Below are positions 47,601-60,400 of a stretch of DNA of 64,000 nt, in pieces. Source of the stretch: Prosapia bicincta (lineage: Eukaryota > Arthropoda > Insecta > Hemiptera > Cercopidae); contig JBAIZL010000058.1 in NCBI GenBank assembly GCA_036971475.1, positions 2,172,501-2,236,500 on the forward strand, written 5' to 3'. Position 1 is the first letter of the stretch, and every line of letters starts with the position of its first letter. The notes beneath the pieces were generated by a model. The model ran no database searches and was not told the DNA's origin. It saw only the letters and a program-made list of their open reading frames with translations. A program made the position numbers and the translations under genes.

Positions 47601-48351
47601 ACCAGAATGATTCCAAAGTGTGCTACCTAAATCATATGTAGAATCGGCCCTGATCTAAAACCTATTGATTACTCATTTAATAACTTCAAGAAAGTGACAT
47701 TTAGTATTAATGAAATTGAGCAACTGTGTAGCAATATACCAAACCATGAAAACATGACGTTATAAGAAGTACATTGAGTAGATTAAATGTGACATACTAC
47801 AATAAAATGTCTTTGAACAATGAAATTGTTCCTTCTATGGGCTGCAGATGACAAAGAAAAAATGTATAACCTCAAAAATGTATTAATTATTTTTTTTCCT
47901 GGCGAAAAACCAATTGTGGTTATCAATGCCAATAATAAACTAAGACAAAAATGCGATACTTTAGGTAAAACAAAATAATATACTAAACTTTAAATAAAGC
48001 AAAAATTACAAAACAAACAAAACTTAAGCATAGCAGTAATAATATAATATTAAATATATAACAATTAAGAAAAACATAACAATAAATTACAAAAAACAAC
48101 AATAAACCTATAACAATAAAAGAACACTAGAGAAATAAATTAAAATATTGAAAGAAAAAATTAAATATTAAAACTATAAATAACAAAATAACAACAACAA
48201 ACAATATAACAATAGATAAATAATAACAATAGTTAAATAATAACAATAGATAAATAATAACAATATTTAAAACACAACAATTTAACAATAAATAAATCTT
48301 AATAGCTCAATAACAAGAACATAAAATATATTCAATTTAAATAAATTTAAA

Positions 48352-48439
<88 letters not shown>

Positions 48440-51400
48440 AAAACACATACAAAGAAATACATGTATAAACATAAAAGAATATATTTTATATATTAAATTC
48501 TTAAAAATATGTTCAAGTGGTGCAAGAAAGATTTAAACTAAGAAACTATAGAACACGAACTATAGAACTATAAACACAAGAAGCAGGAACTACCCTGTCA
48601 TAATGAATTGCAGGTTTGGAATGAAAACAAAAAGAATTACTGATTATGTACTAGATCAAAAGTTCATTTTAGTATACAATATTATTTTAGTTTATGTAAT
48701 CAAAACTACATATTTTTATTACTTCTCACCGAACTAGATCTTATGCTAATAAAATAGACCTTTTACTATGATTGAAGTTGATACCAAAGTCTTTGTCCTG
48801 ACTGAAACAGATAACTGAGGTATTGCTGTACTGAGAAGATTTCTAAATGAAGAGATATTGTGTGTAAAAAAAAATTAATATTAAAACCTTAGAGTTACAA
48901 CCTTAGCAAAAATGTAATAAGTAATTAACAACCAGCTCCTCATGAACAGCAACAATAATTTCGATATTTAATGAAAACCTTAGATTTTAAAAGTATTTGA
49001 GCTAAAAATACTTACCAACAACTCCCAATCAGACTGGTTTACCAATACTAAAATTCCTGGACGCCTGGAAAAAGGTTTTCTTAGTGGTTTTATTTTTTAA
49101 AAAACGTACAAATATTTGTCACTTAAAACATATAGAAACTATTTTCTTAACAAATCATTTTTGATAAAGCATATTATAAAAATGTATTTCTATATTTATT
49201 AATATGTGTAATGAAAATAATCTCAAATTATATAAAGAAGGGAAAGTTTGTAATTGGATTTTTTTAATAATGTAATGCAGATTTAGAATATAGAGTATTG
49301 TGCAAGGAAAATAGCTGGTAAATATAATCCAGGCAAATAAAGTCTTTATGGCCACAGAACTTTATATATTCTTGTTTGGCGTTAAAACAAAATTCTTGGA
49401 TTTTAATTGTTTTTATTAATAACATCAAAAAGACATGAAGAAGATGATGATAGGGAATACATTGCAATATTTTGTTCTGACACCAAATAAGAATATTCTA
49501 AGTTACCGAATTCTGGACATATCCACAACAACTCGCAAGTTAAATTTAACATTCAGAAAAAGGGCCTGGTAAGCATTTTATAGGATTTCTGAAATAAAGA
49601 ACCTACCAAATAAAATTTAAACAAACTACCAAAAATTTTTAAATTTACAAAAAGACTAACAATTTTTTAGGTTGGTTTAAAAAAAAGTCAACGAGGCTTA
49701 GCTACGAAATATTTTATTTGTAATGTCTCTGCTAATCTTTTATTTTTTTTCTTACAATGCAAACTTCTTAAATACTTATGTATGTCATTGAATTTTCAAT
49801 GTTTAACAAGAGAATGCTAAAAGTGTTGTTAAGGTATAAGTGTTAATAGCACTGTTGACTTTCCCTTGAACCCTCAAGTTTAATGAGTAAATAAATCTTT
49901 TGTACTATATTAATGAATTTCCCTATTTATATACTTACATAAATGCCTATGTAAATATTTATGTACATGTCTGTTCTCATATAAAACTGATTAATTTGTC
50001 TGTTTATGACCTGTTTGTTATGACACGACTGAGATATTTATGGAATCTATTTATCATCACAGAAATGCCTTAAACTTGTATTATTGCAGACTTTTGCCCC
50101 TAATATCCGCACACTATATTAATTTAAGTTGCTGTATATTAAACAAGTGGTTAATTTTGGCACAGAATTGGGAATTTATTGAACCAAACTTTTAACCCTT
50201 CAAGTGCTAACGACTTGGTCCAAGACGTTTGGATCATGTTCTGAAGTGCTAACAGCTCGGTCCGAGCCGATCGTGATAATTGCTGCCGAACAATAACCCA
50301 TGTTCCAATTCAGTTATATTTTATATAAGAATAAAGTAAAAGAATTGGTTTATTTATTACTCTATGTGAAAAATCTTGTTGGATGACGTAATAGGCCTAA
50401 TTGAAGGGCTCGTGGGTTAGAAGTCTGTTTACAAAAGTCGTGGGGTGTAGTGCAAGTCAGCGCCAGTTCAGTGTTGTCATTATGATTTATTTATTGTTTC
50501 AGTTATGATATAAGTGGCTTTAGTTATGGTATAAGTGGTTTTAGTTGTGGTATAAATATTTTAAATTACTACATTTGTTTGTTGTATGATTCATGATAAA
50601 TAATGAGTGAACTAAGTCGTTCAAGTAAAAACGGAAAGTGTTCATTTGATTCATCAAGTGACGAGTATGATAGAAATATTTCTGATATTGACACAAACTT
50701 GAAAGAAATTCCAAAAAATGATGAGAGTTATCTGGTGGTGGAGAGGAGTATAACCCCAATTTAGACGATAATGTATATAGTGAATCTGATGATGATATAG
50801 ACCTATAAAACCGGCCAATTTCATTGTGTACTGATAGGCCAAAGAATTACGGTAACTTGTCACCACCAACTTCCCAACAAATCTCAGATTCTGAGAATAA
50901 AGATGATCCACCCCCAGATGAAGTCTCAAATGAACCAGATACCAGTACTTCAAATAGTAATTGGGTTACAATATCCTCCAGAACCCTTTGATGTGAAAGA
51001 TAAATCTATTTACCATTCTACATCCACCTAACCAGCCAAAAAGTACTGAAAGAGATTTTTGAAAATTTTTTGATATGACTTTACTGAATGGGTTCATCTT
51101 GTATAAAAACAATACAGAGAATCCTTTTGATAGTTTCAACTTTATGGTAGAAATAGTTGAATCGCTGGTTGAAGGCAAAACAGTTGATGCTCCTGAACCT
51201 CATCCAGGACCAGCATGTGATACACAGTATAACTTGATGTGTCGCCCTGGAGTGACTCTGCGCCTTTATGTAGTTTGTTTACTCAAAGGAAAAAATCCAA
51301 AAGTAGGTTCTGGTGCCCAGAGTGTAACTCTGGTGTCCACCCTGATTGTTATAAGGACTCAGAACACTTCTGGAGACCTAAAGGGTGAGGTATCAAAAAG

Positions 51401-54400
51401 CGTGCAGCAGAATTGGACTCCGATTAGGCACTGACATGTACATAAGCAAAATGTGTAAATATGTATATAAGCCTATATAATTTTGATTTTTATGTTATAT
51501 TTGTAAACCTAAGTGATAATAATTGCCATGAAAGACAGGTTTGACTGATCACAAACCTAGTTGGGAAATGAATGATGTGAGGTTTTTGATGATTATTCTT
51601 TGTTACGGTTGTGTGTATTATGTTAAAAACACTAATTATTTGTGAATATGAATATGAATAGTAACTGAATAGTATTTGTATATACTATTTATGTTATACA
51701 GTAAACTCCCGATTATCCGTAGAATAGGGTGGCCCGGCAACGCAGGATAAAGAATTCCCCGGATAATCCGCTATGAACAAAGAATACGCAAAACGATCGA
51801 TAATCGATTATTATACCATAAGTTACACAAATAATGACCCCGGTTAATGCAATTCACAAATAATCTTCAGAGGACAAAATAAATACAGAAAATAATTTAA
51901 AATGTCAATGTATTTGACGGATTATAACATGTTCATTTATATGTCTAACTATTTACAATAGGTACATAAGTATATGTCAAAAGTAAGTATGCATGTACAT
52001 ATGTAATTTCCTTTACACATAATACTTTCACTTTTTAACAAAAAATCTGTCACTTTCGTCTGTTTTTTTGTGAGCATTGATTTAGCTTTAATGTGCGATC
52101 TAAGTTTCTTGAGAACCATTTTGTCGCACAGTGTCTACTTGTGTCACAAAGCCATCGATAATGTATATGACAGACATGGATAATGCATATGCCACGTCCT
52201 AGACTATTTATAGCCGAGATTAGCTGACATTTGTTTACAATCTTATGATACACATTAGATTTTCGGACGTCCAAGCATTTTGTCATTGTCTCTTATATAC
52301 AGTAGTCTGCTCGCCCCTTTTATTTCGCTGGCCCACGTCGGGATGCTTCCCTTTCAATGTAAAAATTAGTACGTACATATTTACATATCTATTCCCTTCA
52401 TCTTAACTTCTATTAAGCCTTATATGTATTTACAACGTAATTCACCGTTAGGAAATTTAAACACGAGGATCTGATTGGAATAAAAATTGGATATTTGTAA
52501 AACAATTGCAGACCCCGTATAATCAGCAAACCGGTTAATCCGCCCACGGATAATCGGGAGTTTACTGTACTTTTCTATATTCGGGACTAAATTTTGCATC
52601 TTTTGTATATTAAGGATTTCAAATATTTCACAATGGAGATTCTAAAATTAACTGGAAAGGAAGAAACATTTATAAGTAGTTTTTTTTTCTATTCATCGGG
52701 AGCTTTTTATACTTAAATATAATTTGGTAAGTTTCTGTTTTACATAATTTTATTCTATTGGTTATTGTGTATATTTTGATAAATAATATGTTATATTTTA
52801 GAGGTATTTTATATTTTCTGTTTAATTAAACATAAAATCCTGCGCATCACCAATAAAACACCCAGCACTACAGAGTGTTATTACCAGCACTTGGTGGGTT
52901 AAAAAAATAATAATTTTCATGTTTGATTTAGTACAGACAAATAAACTTACACAGTATCTCCTTGAAGAAATAATTCTGGTCTTTCACTAAGAAGATTTTC
53001 TTTCAACCAAACTAGTAAGTCCTTAATTAACCCTGTAACAGAAATAAACTAGAAATAAATGCTTTACTATAAATGCCTGAAATTATTCTACAACTTAACA
53101 ACAGTTTTAAAGGTTAAAAACATTTAGTTCATTTACTCAAAAACTACATAGTTAAACCACAAAACCAACAACACAAAACTGTTGATTTGTAGCCAGACAA
53201 GACAGTTTAGAGGCCAGATGGAGTCTACAAGAACCGTTTCTATCGTCAAATTTATAACGTAAGTTATAAATCGTGAATCGGCGATCGGTACTCCCATTTC
53301 TTAGAAAATGTAACTAAAATCGTAACGACTTACCATGGTTTCGCTGTCCGAAAAATTCAAAGGATCCAAGGAAGAAGAAAGAAGAACCCAGCCTCTACAA
53401 GATCTATGAGCCAGGAACCGAGGATGGAGGAAGAGAAACTTTTGGCAAATCATTTTTTAAAGTCAAAGTTATTAGTTAAAATTTAATACACTTTTCAGAA
53501 AATTATAATTCAAAATTTTAATTCATAAAAAAATAAACAATGGCTTCACTCTAAATAAAATTGTTAAATAGTTTTAAAAAAGTCAAAGATTTTTCTTGTA
53601 TGTAACATTGAATTGTGTAAAATAATTAAAATCAAATGAAATAAGTCAGTTTTGCAAAAAGGCAGATGTTTCCATGTAAATTATTCAAATTTCATATTAA
53701 TGTTTCTAGACCGGATTAATCATAAAGAAACCAACAAAAGAATATTTAATTAAACTTATTAGAGTGGTTTCGACTATAAACTTGGTCATTTTAAATAAGA
53801 TCAAAAGAATTGTTGCAAAAGTTGGATTAATTTAAAATATTAAATATGAGTAATAATTTCATGTAATATTGGTAAATGATTTTGAACTTATTAAATAACT
53901 ATTAATATAACACCATGTTATATTTAAAACCTTAAAACTTCAGAAAAATTAATTCAAGAGTTAAAAATTATGGAAATAATTAATTTATTATATAGTGTGA
54001 AAATTCAAAATAAATTTGTAGTGTATTTTTCAAGAATCAATGATTAAATTCATAAGATAAATTAAATATAAGTAAAAAATTAATTCAATTAAATATGTGG
54101 TGTTAATATATTTTCTGCATATTGAGAAAGGCAGTAGAAATCAAGAAGTGTATAATTGTGTTAATTTTTATTTTTCATATCATTAAAATTACTATACGAA
54201 ATCTTTTTAATTTATTTCAAAATATCCTGTGTTAATAAATAAATAAAAACTTAAAGATTTTCTAACTATTAAATTAATGGTTACAAAGTTAGGTATCAAA
54301 AGTATTTAAATTCATAAAGTAATAAACTAAATAAAATAAAAGCCTAATGTTACAACAAGAAAGCTCTCTCCTGGCAGTAAATTAATATAAAATATTTTAA

Positions 54401-57400
54401 CTATATTAAAAGATAGTTGGTTTTTAGAATAAAGTCCAGGGACAAGTTCCACTGGCAGGTTCTGAATAAACGTAACACAGGGGACTATAAAAAGGTAAAA
54501 TTAAGCAGGATCATATTTACCATGGCCCAACTTGGATCACTTGTTAAGAATGGCAAATGGTAAGATTATAAGTATGTTATGATTGTTAATGCTAATATGT
54601 ATCTTTCCAGCTGACAAAATTACTGATATACATGACTATATAACCCTCACAATATTAGTTAAAAGTAGGGGGCATTTTAGAACAGCAAGTCAAGTCGGCG
54701 TGTCGTTGCATGTGCTTAAGTTCGTTTTAGGCAGTAGGCAGGTGGTAAAAATAGATAGAGATATATGGGTGGGTGAGTTACAGTGTGCATGTGAGTGTGT
54801 GCGAGTGTGCTTGCATGTCTGTGTGTCAGTCTACATAATAATAAAGGGGTGATTATGTAAGACTAAAATGGATTATTTGTTACCTCCCTTCCACTTCTGT
54901 AACATACCAGTAATGGTAGTACCAACCCCCCACGTTTTGTCCCCCCTTCTTTATTCAGTTAATGCTTTTGAATGCTAAATTTGTAGGCCAATGAAGAAGT
55001 GCATCAAACGTGCCAATAAATATTACAGTAATAATATAATGAGAGATAAACAAAATTTTGTTATATAAATAAAACAGGATTAAGAAACATCTTTTATAAA
55101 TATGTGACCTTAAGTGTACTTTTGAAAATAAACAGAAATAGATGTAACCCTCTCCCCCTAAAAAAGTTATGTAATTTAGGGATAGCCCCAAAATTATTGG
55201 TAGTTTTCTGTTTTTCAATTATTTAGTACTTTTCAAGTTAATTGTCCAAGAAATGTAGACATTCTTAAAAGGCTTCAATAAATTTTAAATACATTTTTTA
55301 TTTAATATTAATGATAGTTATATAAATTAATCTACATTTTTTCTTTCCAAAGATTAGGGCTGATAAAACAAGAATAATGTCTAATATTTTATAACTGCGA
55401 AACTTATTTTATAAGCCTGTAGTATAATTACAAGACATTTGTTACAAGTACTATATGACAAGTAAAATATCAGTTTCAAGTAAAATTACTAAACCGATTT
55501 CCAATTTAATAATTACCAAAACTACAGTAATTTTTCTACCTAATCTCACAAAAAAATATAATGCAAGTGAAAAAAATGGGTTTGTAAAAGATTACTTACA
55601 TGGTTTTTTCTCACTAGGTAAAACTATTGAGTGTTTTTTAATTTTATTGAACAACAGCTCTGCTCCTCCACTGCAACAACACATAATACATTTAAAACTA
55701 TTGTATTAATTAATATTAATCCCATTATAATTGTTTAAATATTTAGTAATATCAGTATATTTAATCTATATATAACTATGAACATTCTATTACTGAACAC
55801 TAATACGCCTTCATAACTTAAACTAGTAAGAAAATAAATAAATGAAACCAATTTTAATAATTTTTGCAATTACTTTCAACTGCTGACAAAAAATTAATTT
55901 TAAGATTTATGTTACAAACTTAATTTCTGCATATACCACATAAATAACATATTTCCTGCACAAATTTAGATAATAATATATTCAGCACACATTTACTTCA
56001 TTTTATAGCTCAATTACATAATAACTACTAGAACAAATCTTTCTTATTTAAACTTCTTATACCTGACCCTAGACACAAATAACTTTTATAACATTTTAAC
56101 ATGTATAAACATATTTTATCAAGTCTACTCTTCAAAATGTCTAAAAATCTTTTGGAAGGAAAAATTTTCAATTTTATATTTTTGTTCCTTTCAGTTTTTT
56201 TCCACAATGCCATTTAAAACCAGTAGGGTCTTTTGTGTTATACGACCTCATTTCTTTAAACGTTTTCTACGTTTGTTTAGAATGTTTCACTGGCGACCAG
56301 TAATCATTGTTACTTATCTTATCGCAATAGATTAGTTATCGATAGATTTGGTTATAATTTTATACAACATTACTATCTACCTGTATTAAAATATACCTAC
56401 GAAGTATCCATTCAGGATAGATTTGGTTGTAATTTTCTGCATCAGCAATAAGTCTAAATATTCACCAAAATTACAACCAAATCTATCCTGACTGGATACT
56501 TTGTAGGTATATTTTAATATAGGTAGGTAGTAATGTTGAACAAAATTATAGCCAAATCTATCCTGACTTGATACGACGTTTAAAGAAATGAGGTCGTATA
56601 ACGCAAAAGACCCAACCAGTATTGTAAATTATATTGTAATTATATTTACCTATCGTTCCAAACAGTTTTTAAATTAAAAATTGTTTCATTCTTGGTGACT
56701 GCAATGAATTTAATATACCATATGAGAATTCATTACTAGCTTATCTTATAAATAGCGTTTTATTAACAGTTTAGTTTTTAACAACTCCACAAACAATGTA
56801 AAAATATCCATCAAATAGGATTTACAATTTTTATTCTTGATAAATTAATATCAATAGCTTAGGGTAAATAAATATCACTGAAGCAAATTTGATTGGGATG
56901 AAACAAATTTCCCAAAAGCATTGAGAATAGATACAGAAACTACACATTAGTCCAAAGGAAAGAAAGGATGCAATTATTCCGGAATCTATCCACAAAATGT
57001 TACGACATTACTTACACTTCAAAATTTATTATACTAAAATTTGAAAGGCTAAGGGTTAAGCCCATTATATATTTTTTCATATGTAATTAAGTTTATTAGT
57101 AGGCAATTGAAAGGTTGATGATGAAACTGTTAGAAAACTTAAGAATAAAGAAAGGCTTTGTCCATTAGCTTATTTCATGGGGACACTTGACATAACATTT
57201 GAAACTCTCAACTCAAAATTTCAAATAAGGAAACTAAACTTTGCCAAATTGGACCCCTTATAAAAATAACAATTTTTTTTAGGTAGCCATGAAGAAATCT
57301 AATGTAAAATTCAACACATGCTGCAAAATCAAAAATATTGAGCTAATTTTACAAATTATTATTATTTTCTCATTTATTAGTCATTATGTTATTCAGGTTA

Positions 57401-60400
57401 GGGAAGAATTTAAAGTACCATATTCTGACTTTAATAAATTGTAAACCTTGAGCCTTCTTTATGTTGATCCTATAGCAATCAAGTTTCAAAACCAAAACCA
57501 GAGCCTCCGATGATACTAAGTTGAGTAGCTACTTTTTAATAACATCAAATACAGGTTAAAATGTTAAGAATGTTAGGAACTGACGATGCCTAAAATAAAC
57601 TTCATGACTTTTCTTTATTAAGAATGTTGGGAATTGGCAAAGCCTAACTATTACCAAAGGCATTTCTAAATTACTGTGTGAAACCTATATGAAACTTCTT
57701 GGGTTTGCTTTCAAACTTACTTCCATGTTTGCAGTAAGCTTTCAAGCATATATTTTGTAGTGTGCTTTCTTCACAATAAAATCTCAGAATTTGAAACAGA
57801 GGAATATGTTATTACAGGAAACTCTGATATCCATTTTATTAAATTTGACAACAGAAATGGATGCAAACATTAAAATCCAATATGTTTTCTCTTTCTTTTC
57901 ATTCTCTTTTTTAGATGATACGCCTTTCAACTTGTTCCCACACGTTTTAATGCGACTACCTTAACCAAGCTTCAATTATCTGCCATCGTGAAAGCGCAAT
58001 CCTTCAAATTTAATTGTTTTCTGTTTCGCTAACACATCTTCTTTGTCTTTGTCCTGTATCAAACGTTTTTTTTAAAAGCTGCCTTCTGTAATGGTGTCAT
58101 AGTTTCGATATCAGACTGGCCAATTGGTTGCAGCAAGCTTGTGTGCCTTTTGCCAGAAAAGTTGTTTTAAACTATCTAGTTCCTCTTTCCAATAGTTCTT
58201 CGGTGGGAAGATTTGCTCCATTATCGACAATTGGAAGAACTTTATAGCCTTCTTTAGGCACCAAGAGATTTTTGGTGCTTTTTTACTTCAGGGATGAAAA
58301 TACTGTTGTACCACTCTGTAAATAATGCTGCTGCCATCCAAGCCTTGAATTGTTTTTTTCTATAAATGAAAGGAAGCTTTTTTCACATTTTTAAATCCTC
58401 TTAGCCTATTAAACTTTCTTATCAGCATAAATATTATTTTATGGCTTTCTGTAGAGTTCGCACAGTTAAACTCCAGATTCTTATCCTTAACACATTCTTT
58501 ACTACTTTTATGTCCTGGAACACTATACTCTTTTTTAGATGCTAAAGTGGTTTTAGGAAGAGCTTTCAAAACAAGCCAAATTTCATCGGTTGCACAAAAA
58601 CACAGGATCATAGGAGTCAGCTACGACTTTAAATCTCACTTAAATTTTCTGCAGCTTTAAAGTGTGCTGTTAACTTTTTGCCCCTTACATCTAATTCATG
58701 GATACCGTAAATAAACTTGAAATTTCTTAAGCAGCCAGCACTGACTTTAAAGGATGAATAATCAAGCTTTTGAGCTTATATCTTTGCTTTTCAAAATGAA
58801 TTAGATTTAAAATGCTGTTTCTCATAGAACATTGCTGCAAAAACCACTTGCAAATGGCACCTTCTAATTCTTTGTTGTTGCTCCCTTCATTAATTTTCTT
58901 GAAGAATTTTTGTCTTCATTTTCAAGCACTAACACAAACATTAAAAGTGTAGGATTGCTTCTTTTAATGTCTGACATTGTTGATTGCCTAACACCGTAAA
59001 TCTCAGTGTTCATCTTCATCAAATCAGAACTCCTCTACCTAATAAATCTAAATTTGCTAAGTTGCTTTCTATTAGATACGAGTTCGTGAACGATGAAACA
59101 AAACAACGTAATGATGTGAAAGAGTACCATCACAGTATCAGAACAACGACACACTGACTAACTACTCAAAATGAATAGGGATAAGTTAGCTGGGCTGGCT
59201 GTCGCTATTCAACAGGCAACTATACAGAACTGCACCAAGATGGTGACTCATTATCCAAGTAATGTTTGTGCTGGGCCTATACTAGTTTTGTGGAGGAACT
59301 GCCAATTGCAAACACAGACAGAATCATTATTTTAGAAGTGGCAGTATGTTTTCTCTTTAATCTCTCTTACTTTATTTATGAAAATCTGAAAAAGATCCAG
59401 ATACTTGGAGTTTGAATAGTTGGAGTTTTACTGTACCTATTTAAAAGCAAAGTTATGAGGTTTAGGTTTAATATAGTGATGCTTTTTAATTGTTAGGTTT
59501 CACCAATTTCCATAATTCTTCACATTTAAAACCTGTAATTAAGAAGTCCCTTTTGAAACACACACTTTCATCTGCAGTTAATGGTCAAAACCAATGTATT
59601 AAATCTTTACAGCCATAGGATCAACATAAAGGATTTATATTCAACATAAAGACATAGGATTCAACATGGTTTACAATATATTGAAGTCAGAAAATCATAC
59701 TTCAAATTCATACTTAAGCTGAATATCATAATGTCAAATTTTTGCGAAATTAGCTCAATATTTTTTATTTTACTACATGGGTCATTCCGTGTCAAATCAA
59801 CACACTTTTAAGAGATTTTTTCCATTACCATCTCAGATTATGATAAAATTTGGAATATAAGTTACCTTCATGAAGAATAAAAAAAATACCAATTTTCAGC
59901 CTAATATCTCAAACGGTTTCCGAAATACGGCCATGTAAAGTTTTCAAAAAAACGGTCAAAATGTCGCTGAGGGAAAACGTTTAAATGGTCATAATTCCTC
60001 TCCTAATAAAGTAAGAATCATTGGAAAGGTGTCATTTTTTAGCTCTTTTTATGCCCTTTTTAATGATATATAACACATATAGGTTGTGAGAAAAAAAATA
60101 TTTTAAAAATCAAAAATAAATTTTTGAATTTAAATATTTTTGAAAACATTTTTAAAAATTTTCAAAAAATATATATAATAGGTCTTATTATCACTAATTT
60201 GTATACTAAGTTTAGTTATGGGATTGCAATATCATATATTGGGATCATATATTTTTCTGATGGGTGTGCAGCCCAATATAAGAACAAGAAGAATTTTATA
60301 AACCTTTGTAACCATATTGACGACTTTGGCATCGAGGCTGAGTGGCATTTTTTTGCCACTGCCCACGGTAAGGGACCAAGTGATGGACTTGGTGGCACGG

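Larger units (their letters stand above)
50196..52898 (+). mobile_element. piggyBac-type DNA transposon, copy 2 (defective), in URM1 intron 3
   Basis: It is flanked by TTAA at 50192-50195 and 52899-52902. The ends read CCCTTCAAGTGCTAACGAC on the left and, on the complement of the right, CCCACCAAGTGCTGG, an imperfect inverted repeat. Transposase remnants lie in the plus orientation. A Tigger MITE (51699-52567) is nested in its 3' part. Its terminal sequence differs from copy 1, so it is a separate family. Confidence 0.9.
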
